The notes under the pieces were generated by a model. It made no database searches. It was not told where the DNA came from and worked only from the letters and a program-made list of their open reading frames with translations. From Chrysogorgia sp. JL179-B06 (lineage: Eukaryota > Cnidaria > Anthozoa > Scleralcyonacea > Chrysogorgiidae), in NCBI GenBank assembly GCA_035772405.1, contig JAYKKM010000046.1:444501-508500 (forward strand): 64,000 bases of DNA, read 5' to 3'. Made by a program: the position numbers and the translations under genes. Shown here piece after piece: positions 36,601-51,600 of this stretch; position 1 is the stretch's first letter; the number at the start of each line of letters is the position of its first letter.

Positions 36601-39600
36601 ACATCATCAATTTACGACCAAATTCGCTCATTTCACGTCATTGGAAAGAGGAGAACTTCCTCTTTCTAATGAGCCCAAAAGAAAGTAAATTAATTTCAAA
36701 AATATTTCCATCAAAATTGCTGTCAAAACATAATTTTGTTAAGCAATTTTATTTTTTAACCCTTGTTTTTGTCCATTTTTCAAACTGCCATAACATCATC
36801 AATTTACGACCAAATTCGCTCATTTCACGTCTGAGGAAAGAGGAGAACTTCCTCTTTCTAATGAGCCCAAAAGAAAGTAAATTAATTTCAAAATATTTCC
36901 ATCAAAATTGCTGTCAGAACATAATTTTGTTAAGCAATTTGATTTTTTTTAACCCTTGTTTCTGTCCATTTTTCAAACTGCCATAACATCATCAATTTAC
37001 GACCAAATTCACTCATTTCACGTCATTGGAAAGAGGAGAACTTCCTCTTTCTAATGAGCCCAAAAGAAAGTAAATTAATTTCAAAAATATTTCCATCAAA
37101 ATTGCTGTCAAAACACAATTTTGTTAAGCAATTTTATTTTTTAACCCTTGTTTTTGTCCATTTTTCAAACTGCCATAACATCATCAATTTACGACCAAAT
37201 TCGCTCATTTCACGTCATTGGAAAGAGGAGAACTTCCTCTTTCTAATGAGCCCAAAAGAAAGTAAATTAATTTCAAAAATTATTTCCATCAAAATTGCTG
37301 TCAAAACATAATTTTGTTAAGCAATTTGATTTTTTTAACCCTTGTTTCTGTCCATTTTTCAAACTGCCATAACGTCATCAATTTACGACCAAATTCGCTC
37401 ATTTCACGTCTGAGGAAAGAGGAGAACTTCCTCTTTCTAATGAGCCCAAAAGAAAGTAAATTAATTTCAAAAATTATTTCCATCAAAATTTGCTGTCAAA
37501 ACATAATTTTGTTAAGCAATTTGATTTTTTTAACCCTTGTTTCTGTCCATTTTTCAAACTGCCATAACATCATCAATTTACGACCAAATTCGCTCATTTC
37601 ACGTCTGAGGAAAGAGAAGAACTTCCTCTTTCTAATCAGCCCAAAAGAAAGTAAATTAATTTCAAAAATATTTCCATCAAAATTGCTGTCAAAACATAAT
37701 TTTGTTAAGCAATTTGATTTTTTAACCCTTGTGTTTGTCCATTTTTCAAACTGCCATAACGTCATCAATTTACGACCAAATTCGCTCATTTCACGTCTGA
37801 GGAAAGAGGAGAACTTCCTCTTTCTAATGAGCCCAAAAGAAAGTAAATTAATTTCAAAAATATTTCCATCAAAATTGCTGTCAAAACACAATTTTGTTAA
37901 GCAATTTTATTTTTAACCCTTGTTTTTGTCCATTTTTCAAACTGCCATAACAACATCAATTTACGACCAAATTCGCTCATTTCACGTCATTGGAAAGAGG
38001 AGAACTTCCTCTTTCTAATGAGCCAAAAGAAAGTAAATTAATTTCAAAAATATTTCCATCAAAATTGCTGTCAAAACACAATTTTGTTAAGCAATTTTAT
38101 TTTTTAACCCTTGTTTTTGTCCATTTTTCAAACTGCCATAACGTCATCAATTTACGACCAAATTCGCTCATTTCACGTCTGAGGAAAGAGGAGAACTTCC
38201 TCTTTCTAATCAGCCCAAAAGAAAGTAAATTAATTTCAAAAATATTTCCATCAAAATTGCTGTCAAAACACAATTTTGTTAAGCAATTTTATTTTTTAAC
38301 CCTTGTTTTTGTCCATTTTTCAAACTGCCATAACATCATCAATTTACGACCAAATTCGCTCATTTCACGTCTGAGGAAAGAGGAGAACTTCCTCTTTCTA
38401 ATGAGCCCAAAAGAAAGTAAATTAATTTCAAAAATATTTCCATCAAAATTGCTGTCAAAACATAATTTTGTTAAGCAATTTTATTTTTTAACGCTTGTTT
38501 TGTCCATTTTTCAAACTGCCATAACATCATCAATTTACGACCAAATTCGCTCATTTCACGTCTGAGGAAAGAGGAGAACTTCCTCTTTCTAATGAGCCCA
38601 AAAGAAAGTAAATTAATTTCAAAAATATTTCCATCAAAATTGCTGTCAAAACATAATTTTGTTAAGCAATTTGATTTTTTAACCCTTGTTTTTGTCCATT
38701 TTTCAAACTGCCATAACATCATCAATTTACGACCAAATTCGCTCATTTCACGTCATTGGAAAGAGGAGAACTTCCTCTTTCTAATGAGCCCAAAAGAAAG
38801 TAAATTAATTTCAAAAATATTTCCATCAAAATTGCTGTCAAAACATAATTTTGTTAAGCAATTTGATTTTTTAACCCTTGTTTTTGTCCATTTTTCAAAC
38901 TGCCATAACATCATCAATTTACGACCAAATTCGCTCATTTCACGTCATTGGAAAGAGGAGAACTTCCTCTTTCTAATGAGCCCAAAAGAAAGTAAATTAA
39001 TTTCAAAAATATTTCCATCAAAATTGCTGTCAAAACATAATTTTGTTAAGCAATTTGATTTTTTAACCCTTGTTTTTGTCCATTTTTCAAACTGCCATAA
39101 CATCATCAATTTACGACCAAATTCGCTCATTTCACGTCTGAGGAAAGAGGAGAACTTCCTCTTTCTAATGAGCCCAAAAGAAAGTAAATTAATTTCAAAA
39201 ATATTTCCATCAAAATTGCTGTCAAAACATAATTTTGTTAAGCAATTTGATTTTTTTAACCCTTGTTTTTGTCCATTTTTCAAACTGCCATAACGTCATC
39301 AATTTACGACCAAATTCGCTCATTTCACGTCTGAGGAAAGAGGAGAACTTCCTCTTTCTAATGAGCCCAAAAGAAAGTAAATTAATTTCAAAAATATTTC
39401 CATCAAAATTGCTGTCAAAACACAATTTTGTTAAGCAATTTTATTTTTTAACCCTTGTTTTTGTCCATTTTTCAAACTGCCATAACATCATCAATTTACG
39501 ACCAAATTCGCTCATTTCACGTCATTGGAAAGAGGAGAACTTCCTCTTTCTAATGAGCCCAAAAGAAAGTAAATTAATTTCAAAAATATTTCCATCAAAA

Positions 39601-42600
39601 TTGCTGTCAGAACATAATTTTGTTAAGCAATTTGATTTTTTAACCCTTGTTTTTGTCCATTTTTCAAACTGCCATAACGTCATCAATTTACGACCAAATT
39701 CGCTCATTTCACGTCTGAGGAAAGAGGAGAACTTCCTCTTTCTAATGAGCCCAAAAGAAAGTAAATTAATTTCAAAAATATTTCCATCAAAATTGCTGTC
39801 AAAACACAATTTTGTTAAGCAATTTTATTTTTTAACCCTTGTTTTTGTCCATTTTTCAAACTGCCATAACATCATCAATTTACGACCAAATTCGCTCATT
39901 TCACGTCATTGGAAAGAGGAGAACTTCCTCTTTCTAATGAGCCCAAAAGAAAGTAAATTAATTTCAAAAATATTTCCATCAAAATTGCTGTCAAAACATA
40001 ATTTTGTTAAGCAATTTGATTTTTTAACCCTTGTTTTTGTCCATTTTTCAAACTGCCATAACATCATCAATTTACGACCAAATTCGCTCATTTCACGTCA
40101 TTGGAAAGAGGAGAACTTCCTCTTTCTAATGAGCCCAAAAGAAAGTAAATTAATTTCAAAAATATTTCCATCAAAATTGCTGTCAAAACATAATTTTGTT
40201 AAGCAATTTGATTTTTTAACCCTTGTTTTGTCCATTTTTCAAACTGCCATAACATCATCAATTTACGACCAAATTCGCTCATTTCACGTCTGAGGAAAGA
40301 GGAGAACTTCCTCTTTCTAATGAGCCCAAAAGAAAGTAAATTAATTTCAAAAATATTTCCATCAAAATTGCTGTCAAAACACAATTTTGTTAAGCAATTT
40401 TATTTTTTAACCCTTGTTTTGTCCATTTTTCAAACTGCCATAACATCATCAATTTACGACCAAATTCGCTCATTTCACGTCATTGGAAAGAGGAGAACTT
40501 CCTCTTTCTAATGAGCCCAAAAGAAAGTAAATTAATTTCAAAAATATTTCCATCAAAATTGCTGTCAGAACATAATTTTGTTAAGCAATTTGATTTTTTT
40601 AACCCTTGTTTTTGTCCATTTTTCAAACTGCCATAACATCATCAATTTACGACCAAATTCACTCATTTCACGTCATTGGAAAGAGGAGAACTTCCTCTTT
40701 CTAATGAGCCCAAAAGAAAGTAAATTAATTTCAAAAATATTTCCATCAAAATTGCTGTCATAACATAATTTTGTTAAGCAATTTTATTTTTTAACCCTTG
40801 TTTTTGTCCATTTTTCAAACTGCCATAACATCATCAATTTACGACCAAATTCGCTCATTTCACGTCATTGGAAAGAGGAGAACTTCCTCTTTCTAATGAG
40901 CCCAAAAGAAAGTAAATTAATTTCAAAAATATTTCCAACAAAATTGCTGTCAAAACATAATTTTGTTAAGCAATTTGATTTTTTTAACCCTTGTTTCTGT
41001 CCATTTTTCAAACTGCCATAACGTCATCAATTTACGACCAAATTCGCTCATTTCACGTCATTGGAAAGAGGAGAACTTCCTCTTTCTAATGAGCCCAAAA
41101 GAAAGTAAATTAATTTCAAAAATATTTCCATCAAAATTGCTGTCAAAACATAATTTTGTTAAGCAATTTGATTTTTTAACCCTTGTTTTTGTCCATTTTT
41201 CAAACTGCCATAACATCATCAATTTACGACCAAATTCGCTCATTTCACGTCATTGGAAAGAGGAGAACTTCCTCTTTCTAATGAGCCCAAAAGAAAGTAA
41301 ATTAATTTCAAAAATATTTCCATCAAAATTGCTGTCAGAACATAATTTTGTTAAGCAATTTGATTTTTTAACCCTTGTTTTTGTCCATTTTTCAAACTGC
41401 CATAACGTCATCAATTTACGACCAAATTCGCTCATTTCACGTCTGAGGAAAGAGGAGAACTTCCTCTTTCTAATGAGCCCAAAAGAAAGTAAATTAATTT
41501 CAAAAATATTTCCATCAAAATTGCTGTCAAAACATAATTTTGTTAAGCAATTTGATTTTTTAACCCTTGTTTCTGTCCATTTTTCAAACTGCCATAACAT
41601 CATCAATTTACGACCAAATTCGCTCATTTCAGGTCTGAGGAAAGAGGAGAACTTCCTCTTTCTAATGAGCCCAAAAGAAAGTAAATTAATTTCAAAAATA
41701 TTTCCATCAAAATTGCTGTCAAAACATAATTTTGTTAAGCAATTTTATTTTTTAACCCTTGTTTTTGTCCATTTTTCAAACTGCCATAACATCATCAATT
41801 TACGACCAAATTCGCTCATTTCACGTCATTGGAAAGAGGAGAACTTCCTCTTTCTAATGAGCCCAAAAGAAAGTAAATTAATTTCAAAAATATTTCCATC
41901 AAAATTGCTGTCAAAACATAATTTTGTTAAGCAATTTTATTTTTTAACCCTTGTTTTTGTCCATTTTTCAAACTGCCATAACATCATCAATTTACGACCA
42001 AATTCGCTCATTTCACGTCATTGGAAAGAGGAGAACTTCCTCTTTCTAATGAGCCCAAAAGAAAGTAAATTAATTTCAAAAATATTTCCATCAAAATTGC
42101 TGTCAAAACACAATTTTGTTAAGCAATTTTATTTTTTAACCCTTGTTTTTGTCCATTTTTCAAACTGCCATAACATCATCAATTTACGACCAAATTCGCT
42201 CATTTCACGTCTGAGGAAAGAGGAGAACTTCCTCTTTCTAATCAGCCCAAAAGAAAGTAAATTAATTTCAAAAATATTTCCATCAAAATTGCTGTCAAAA
42301 CACAATTTTGTTAAGCAATTTTATTTTTTAACCCTTGTTTTGTCCATTTTTCAAGCTGTCATAACATCATCAATTTACGACCAAATTCGCTCATTTCACG
42401 TCATTGGAAAGAGGAGAACTTGCTCTTTCTAATGAGCCCAAAAGAAAGTAAATTAATTTCAAAAATATTTCCATCAAAATTGCTGTCAAAACGTAATTTT
42501 GTTAAGCAATTTGATTTTTTAACCCTTGTTTTTGTCCATTTTTCAAACTGCCATAACATCATCAATTTACGACCAAATTCGCTCATTTCACGTCATTGGA

Positions 42601-45600
42601 AAGAGGAGAACTTCCTCTTTCTAATGAGCCCAAAAGAAAGTAAATTAATTTCAAAAATATTTCCATCAAAATTGCTGTCAAAACGTAATTTTGTTAAGCA
42701 ATTTGATTTTTTAACCCTTGTTTTTGTCCATTTTTCAAACTGCCATAACATCATCAATTTACGACCAAATTCTCTCATTTCACGTCTGAGGAAAGAGGAG
42801 AACTTCCTCTTTCTAATGAGCCCAAAAGAAAGTAAATTAATTTCAAAAATATTTCCATCAAAATTGCTGTCAAAACATAATTTTGTTAAGCAATTTGATT
42901 TTTTAACCCTTGTTTTTGTCCATTTTTCAAACTGCCATAACATCATCAATTTACGACCAAATTCGCTCATTTCACGTCTGAGGAAAGAGGAGAACTTCCT
43001 CTTTCTAATGAGCCCAAAAGAAAGTAAATTAATTTCAAAAATATTTCCATCAAAATTGCTGTCAAAACATAATTTTGTTAAGCAATTTTGATTTTTTTAA
43101 CCCTTGTTTCTGTCCATTTTTCAAACTGCCATAACTCATCAATTTACGACCAAATTCGCTCATTTCACGTCATTGGAAAGAGGAGAACTTCCTCTTTCTA
43201 ATGAGCCCAAAAGAAAGTAAATTAATTTCAAAAATATTTCCATCAAAATTGCTGTCAAAACACAATTTTGTTAAGCAATTTTATTTTTTAACCCTTGTTT
43301 TTGTCCATTTTTCAAACTGCCATAACATCATCAATTTACGACCAAATTCGCTCATTTCACGTCATTGGAAAGAGGAGAACTTCCTCTTTCTAATGAGCCC
43401 AAAAGAAAGTAAATTAATTTCAAAAATATTTCCATCAAAATTGCTGTCAAAACATAATTTTGTTAAGCAATTTTGATTTTTTTAACCCTTGTTTTTGTCC
43501 ATTTTTCAAACTGCCATAACGTCATCAATTTACGACCAAATTCGCTCATTTCACGTCATTGGAAAGAGGAGAACTTCCTCTTTCTAATGAGCCCAAAAGA
43601 AAGTAAATTAATTTCAAAAATATTTCCATCAAAATTGCTGTCAAAACATAATTTTGTTAAGCAATTTGATTTTTTAACCCTTGTTTTTGTCCATTTTTCA
43701 AACTGCCATAACATCATCAATTTACGACCAAATTCGCTCATTTCACGTCATTGGAAAGAGGAGAACTTCCTCTTTCTAATGAGCCCAAAAGAAAGTAAAT
43801 TAATTTCAAAAATATTTCCATCAAAATTGCTGTCAAAACATAATTTTGTTAAGCAATTTTATTTTTTAACCCTTGTTTTTGTCCATTTTTCAAACTGCCA
43901 TAACATCATCAATTTACGACCAAATTCGCTCATTTCACGTCATTGGAAAGAGGAGAACTTCCTCTTTCTAATGAGCCCAAAAGAAAGTAAATTAATTTCA
44001 AAAATATTTCCATCAAAATTGCTGTCAAAACATAATTTTGTTAAGCAATTTGATTTTTTTAACCCTTGTTTTTGTCCATTTTTCAAACTGCCATAACATC
44101 ATCAATTTACGACCAAATTCGCTCATTTCACGTCTGAGGAAAGAGGAGAACTTCCTCTTTCTAATGAGCCCAAAAGAAAGTAAATTAATTTCAAAAATAT
44201 TTCCATCAAAATTGCTGTCAAGAACATAATTTTGTTAAGCAATTTGATTTTTTTAACCCTTGTTTTCTGTCCATTTTTCAAACTGCCATAACATCATCAA
44301 TTTACGACCAAATTCGCTCATTTCACGTCTGAGGAAAGAGGAGAACTTCCTCTTTCTAATGAGCCCAAAAGAAAGTAAATTAATTTCAAAAATATTTCCA
44401 TCAAAATTGCTGTCAAAACACAATTTTGTTAAGCAATTTTATTTTTTAACCCTTGTTTTTGTCCATTTTTCAAACTGCCATAACATCATCAATTTACGAC
44501 CAAATTCGCTCATTTCACGTCATTGAAAAGAGGAGAACTTCCTCTTTCTAATGAGCCCAAAAGAAAGTAAATTAATTTCAAAAATATTTCCATCAAAATT
44601 GCTGTCAAAACGTAATTTTGTTAAGCAATTTGATTTTTTAACCCTTGTTTTTGTCCATTTTTCAAACTGCCATAACATCATCAATTTACGACCAAATTCG
44701 CTCATTTCACGTCTGAGGAAAGAGGAGAACTTCCTCTTTCTAATGAGCCCAAAAGAAAGTAAATTAATTTCAAAAATATTTCCATCAAAATTGCTGTCAA
44801 AACAATTTTTGTTAAGCAATTTGATTTTTTTAACCCTTGTTTCTGTCCATTTTTCAAACTGCCATAACATCATCAATTTACGACCAAATTCGCTCATTTC
44901 ACGTCTGAGGAAAGAGGAGAACTTCCTCTTTCTAATGAGCCCAAAAGAAAGTAAATTAATTTCAAAAATATTTCCATCAAAATTGCTGTCAAAACACAAT
45001 TTTGTTAAGCAATTTTATTTTTTAACCCTTGTTTTTGTCCATTTTTCAAACTGCCATAACATCATCAATTTACGACCAAATTCGCTCATTTCACGTCATT
45101 GGAAAGAGGAGAACTTCCTCTTTCTAATGAGCCCAAAAGAAAGTAAATTAATTTCAAAAATATTTCCATCAAAATTGCTGTCAAAACACAATTTTGTTAA
45201 GCAATTTTATTTTTTAACCCTTGTTTTTGTCCATTTTTCAAACTGCCATAACATCAATTTACGACCAAATTCGCTCATTTCACGTCTGAGGAAAGAGGAG
45301 AACTTCCTCTTTCTAATGAGCCCAAAAGAAAGTAAATTAATTTCAAAAATATTTCCATCAAAATTGCTGTCAAACATAATTTTGTTAAACAATTTGATTT
45401 TTTAACCCTTGTTTCTGTCCATTTTTCAAACTGCCATAACGTCATCAATTTACGACCAAATTCGCTCATTTCACGTCTGAGGAAAGAGGAGAACTTCCTC
45501 TTTCTAATGAGCCCAAAAGAAAGTAAATTAATTTCAAAAATATTTCCATCAAAATTGCTGTCAAACACAATTTTGTTAAGCAATTTGATTTTTTTTAACC

Positions 45601-48600
45601 CTTGTTTTTGTCCATTTTTCAAACTGCCATAACATCATCAATTTACGACCAAATTCGCTCATTTCACGTCATTGGAAAGAGGAGAACTTCCTCTTTCTAA
45701 TGAGCCCAAAAGAAAGTAAATTAATTTCAAAAATATTTCCATCAAAATTGCTGTCAAAACATAATTTTGTTAAGCAATTTTATTTTTTAACCCTTGTTTT
45801 TGTCCATTTTTCAAACTGCCATAACATCATCAATTTACGACCAAATTCGCTCATTTCACGTCATTGGAAAGAGGAGAACTTCCTCTTTCTAATGAGCCCA
45901 AAAGAAAGTAAATTAATTTCAAAAATATTTCCATCAAAATTGCTGTCAAAACATAATTTTGTTAAGCAATTTGATTTTTTTAACCCTTGTTTTTGTCCAT
46001 TTTTCAAACTGCCATAACATCATCAATTTACGACCAAATTCGCTCATTTCACGTCTGAGGAAAGAGGAGAACTTCCTCTTTCTAATGAGCCCAAAAGAAA
46101 GTAAATTAATTTCAAAAATATTTCCATCAAAATTGCTGTCAAAACACAATTTTGTTAAGCAATTTTATTTTTTAACCCTTGTTTTTGTCCATTTTTCAAA
46201 CTGCCATAACATCATCAATTTACGACCAAATTCGCTCATTTCACGTCTGAGGAAAGAGAACTTCCTCTTTCTAATCAGCCCAAAAGAAAGTAAATTAATT
46301 TCAAAAATATTTCCATCAAAATTGCTGTCAAACACAATTTTGTTAAGCAATTTTATTTTTTAACCCTTGTTTTTGTCCATTTTTCAAACTGCCATAACAT
46401 CATCAATTTACGACCAAATTCGCTCATTTCACGTCTGAGGAAAGAGGAGAACTTCCTCTTTCTAATGAGCCCAAAAGAAAGTAAATTAATTTCAAAAATA
46501 TTTCCATCAAAATTGCTGTCAAAACACAATTTTTATTAAGCAATTTTATTTTTTAACCCTTGTTTTTGTCCATTTTTCAAACTGCCATAACTCATCAATT
46601 TACGACCAAATTCGCTCATTTCACGTCTGAGGAAAGAGGAGAACTTCCTCTTTCTAATGAGCCCAAAAGAAAGTAAATTAATTTCAAAAATATTTCCATC
46701 AAAATTGCTGTCAAAACACAATTTTTATTAAGCAATTTTATTTTTTAACCCTTGTTTTTGTCCATTTTTCAAACTGCCATAACATCATCAATTTACGACC
46801 AAATTCGCTCATTTCACGTCTGAGGAAAGAGAAGAACTTCCTCTTTCTAATGAGCCCAAAAGAAAGTAAATTAATTTCAAAAATATTTCCATCAAAATTG
46901 CTGTCAGAACACAATTTTGTTAAGCAATTTTATTTTTTAACCCTTGTTTTTGTCCATTTTTCAAACTGCCATAACGTCATCAATTTACGACCAAATTCGC
47001 TCATTTCACGTCTGAGGAAAGAGGAGAACTTCCTCTTTCTAATGAGCCCAAAAGAAAGTAAATTAATTTCAAAAATATTTCCATCAAAATTGCTGTCAAA
47101 ACACAATTTTGTTAAGCAATTTTATTTTTTAACCCTTGTTTTTGTCCATTTTTCAAACTGCCATAACATCATCAATTTACGACCAAATTCGCTCATTTCA
47201 CGTCATTGGAAAGAGGAGAACTTCCTCTTTCTAATGAGCCCAAAAGAAAGTAAATTAATTTCAAAAATATTTCCATCAAAATTGCTGTCAAAACATAATT
47301 TTGTTAAGCAATTTGATTTTTTAACCCTTGTTTTTGTCCATTTTTCAAACTGCCATAACATCATCAATTTACGACCAAATTCGCTCATTTCACGTCTGAG
47401 GAAAGAGGAGAACTTCCTCTTTCTAATGAGCCCAAAAGAAAGTAAATTAATTTCAAAAATATTTCCATCAAAATTGCTGTCAAAACATAATTTTGTTAAG
47501 CAATTTGATTTTTTTAACCCTTGTTTTTGTCCATTTTTCAAACTGCCATAACATCATCAATTTACGACCAAATTCGCTCATTTCACGTCATTGGAAAGAG
47601 GAGAACTTCCTCTTTCTAATGAGCCCAAAAGAAAGTAAATTAATTTCAAAAATATTTCCATCAAAATTGCTGTCAAAACGTAATTTTGTTAAGCAATTTG
47701 ATTTTTTTTAACCCTTGTTTTTGTCCATTTTTCAAACTGCCATAACGTCATCAATTTACGACCAAATTCGCTCATTTCACGTCTGAGGAAAGAGGAGAAC
47801 TTCCTCTTTCTAATGAGCCCAAAAGAAAGTAAATTAATTTCAAAAATATTTCCATCAAAATTGCTGTCAGAACATAATTTTGTTAAGCAATTTGATTTTT
47901 TTTAACCCTTGTTTCTGTCCATTTTTCAAACTGCCATAACGTCATCAATTTACGACCAAATTCGCTCATTTCACGTCTGAGGAAAGAGGAGAACTTCCTC
48001 TTTCTAATCAGCCCAAAAGAAAGTAAATTAATTTCAAAAATATTTCCATCAAAATTGCTGTCAAAACACAATTTTGTTAAGCAATTTTATTTTTTAACCC
48101 TTGTTTTTGTCCATTTTTCAAACTGCCATAACATCATCAATTTACGACCAAATTCGCTCATTTCACGTCATTGAAAAGAGGAGAACTTCCTCTTTCTAAT
48201 GAGCCCAAAAGAAAGTAAATTAATTTCAAAAATATTTCCATCAAAATTGCTGTCAAAACACAATTTTGTTAAGCAATTTTATTTTTTAACCCTTGTTTTT
48301 GTCCATTTTTCAAACTGCCATAACATCAATTTACGACCAAATTCGCTCATTTCACGTCATTGAAAAGAGGAGAACTTCCTCTTTCTAATGAGCCCAAAAG
48401 AAAGTAAATTAATTTCAAAAATATTTCCATCAAAATTGCTGTCAGAACATAATTTTGTTAAGCAATTTGATTTTTTTAACCCTTGTTTTTGTCCATTTTT
48501 CAAACTGCCATAACATCATCAATTTACGACCAAATTCGCTCATTTCACGTCATTGGAAAGAGGAGAACTTCCTCTTTCTAATGAGCCCAAAAGAAAGTAA

Positions 48601-51600
48601 ATTAATTTCAAAAATATTTCCATCAAAATTGCTGTCAAAACACAATTTTGTTAAGCAATTTTATTTTTTAACCCTTGTTTTTGTCCATTTTTCAAACTGC
48701 CATAACATCATCAATTTACGACCAAATTCTCTCATTTCACGTCTGAGAAAAGAGGAGAACTTCCTCTTTCTAATGAGCCCAAAAGAAAGTAAATTAATTT
48801 CAAAAATATTTCCATCAAAATTGCTGTCAGAACATAATTTTGTTAAGCAATTTTATTTTTTAACCCTTGTATTTGTCCATTTTTCAAACTGCCATAACAT
48901 CATCAATTTACGACCAAATTCGCTCATTTCACGTCATTGAAAAGAGGAGAACTTCCTCTTTCTAATGAGCCCAAAAGAAAGTAAATTAATTTCAAAAATA
49001 TTTCCATCAAAATTGCTGTCAGAACATAATTTTGTTAAGCAATTTGATTTTTTTAACCCTTGTTTTTGTCCATTTTTCAAACTGCCATAACATCATCAAT
49101 TTACGACCAAATTCACTCATTTCACGTCATTGGAAAGAGGAGAACTTCCTCTTTCTAATGAGCCCAAAAGAAAGTAAATTAATTTCAAAAATATTTCCAT
49201 CAAAATTGCTGTCAAAACACAATTTTGTTAAGCAATTTTATTTTTTAACCCTTGTTTTTGTCCATTTTTCAAACTGCCATAACATCATCAATTTACGACC
49301 AAATTCGCTCATTTCACGTCATTGAAAAGAGGAGAACTTCCTCTTTCTAATGAGCCCAAAAGAAAGTAAATTAATTTCAAAAATATTTCCATCAAAATTG
49401 CTGTCAAAACATAATTTTGTTAAGCAATTTGATTTTTTAACCCTTGTTTTTGTCCATTTTTCAAACTGCCATAACATCATCAATTTACGACCAAATTCGC
49501 TCATTTCACGTCATTGGAAAGAGGAGAACTTCCTCTTTCTAATGAGCCCAAAAGAAAGTAAATTAATTTCAAAAATATTTCCATCAAAATTGCTGTCAAA
49601 ACATAATTTTGTTAAGCAATTTGATTTTTTAACCCTTGTTTTTGTCCATTTTTCAAACTGCCATAACATCATCAATTTACGACCAAATTCGCTCATTTCA
49701 CGTCTGAGGAAAGAGGAGAACTTCCTCTTTCTAATGAGCCCAAAAGAAAGTAAATTAATTTCAAAAATATTTCCATCAAAATTGCTGTCAAAACACAATT
49801 TTGTTAAGCAATTTTATTTTTTAACCCTTGTTTTTGTCCATTTTTCAAACTGCCATAACATCATCAATTTACGACCAAATTCGCTCATTTCACGTCATTG
49901 GAAAGAGGAGAACTTCCTCTTTCTAATGAGCCCAAAAGAAAGTAAATTAATTTCAAAAATATTTCCATCAAAATTGCTGTCAAAACACAATTTTGTTAAG
50001 CAATTTTATTTTTTAACCCTTGTTTTTGTCCATTTTTCAAACTGCCATAACATCATCAATTTACGACCAAATTCGCTCATTTCACGTCTGAGGAAAGAGG
50101 AGAACTTCCTCTTTCTAATGAGCCCAAAAGAAAGTAAATTAATTTCAAAAATATTTCCATCAAAATTGCTGTCAAAACGTAATTTTGTTAAGCAATTTGA
50201 TTTTTTAACCCTTGTTTTTGTCCATTTTTCAAACTGCCATAACATCATCAATTTACGACCAAATTCGCTCATTTCACGTCATTGGAAAGAGGAGAACTTC
50301 CTCTTTCTAATGAGCCCAAAAGAAAGTAAATTAATTTCAAAAATATTTCCATCAAAATTGCTGTCAGAACATAATTTTGTTAAGCAATTTGATTTTTTAA
50401 CCCTTGTTTTTGTCCATTTTTCAAACTGCCATAACATCATCAATTTACGACCAAATTCGCTCATTTCACGTCATTGGAAAGAGGAGAACTTCCTCTTTCT
50501 AATGAGCCCAAAAGAAAGTAAATTAATTTCAAAAATATTTCCATCAAAATTGCTGTCAAAACACAATTTTGTTAAGCAATTTTATTTTTTAACCCTTGTT
50601 TTTGTCCATTTTTCAAACTGCTATAACATCATCAATTTACGACCAAATTCGCTCATTTCACGTCATTAGAAAGAGGAGAACTTCCTCTTTCTAATGAGCC
50701 CAAAAGAAAGTAAATTAATTTCAAAAATATTTCCATCAAAATTGCTGTCAGAACATAATTTTGTTAAGCAATTTGATTTTTTTAACCCTTGTTTCTGTCC
50801 ATTTTTCAAACTGCCATAACGTCATCAATTTACGACCAAATTCGCTCATTTCACGTCTGAGGAAAGAGGAGAACTTCCTCTTTCTAATGAGCCCAAAAGA
50901 AAGTAAATTAATTTCAAAAATATTTCCATCAAAATTGCTGTCAAAACACAATTTTGTTAAGCAATTTTATTTTTTAACCCTTGTTTTTGTCCATTTTTCA
51001 AACTGCCATAACATCATCAATTTACGACCAAATTCGCTCATTTCACGTCATTGAAAAGAGGAGAACTTCCTCTTTCTAATGAGCCCAAAAGAAAGTAAAT
51101 TAATTTCAAAAATATTTCCATCAAAATTGCTGTCAAAACATAATTTTGTTAAGCAATTTTTTTTTTAACCCTTGTTTTTGTCCATTTTTCAAACTGCCAT
51201 AACGTCATCAATTTACGACCAAATTCTCTCATTTCACGTCTGAGAAAAGAGGAGAACTTCCTCTTTCTAATGAGCCCAAAAGAAAGTAAATTAATTTCAA
51301 AAATATTTCCATCAAAATTGCTGTCAGAACATAATTTTGTTAAGCAATTTTATTTTTTTAACCCTTGTTTTTGTCCATTTTTCAAACTGCCATAACATCA
51401 TCAATTTACGACCAAATTCGCTCATTTCACGTCATTGGAAAGAGGAGAACTTCCTCTTTCTAATGAGCCCAAAAGAAAGTAAATTAATTTCAAAAATATT
51501 TCCATCAAAATTGCTGTCAAAACACAATTTTGTTAAGCAATTTGATTTTTTTAACCCTTGTTTTTGTCCATTTTTCAAACTGCCATAACATCATCAATTT

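Noticed and set aside
40963..42432. Plus-strand frame of 489 codons made of a 64-residue repeat (starts such as MSPKESKLISKIFPSK) and minus-strand counterparts
   Set aside because: The 192-bp unit is a multiple of three with a stop-free frame, so open frames simply extend until an indel or stop variant. There is no promoter or start context, and both strands are open in the CGTCTGAGG units.
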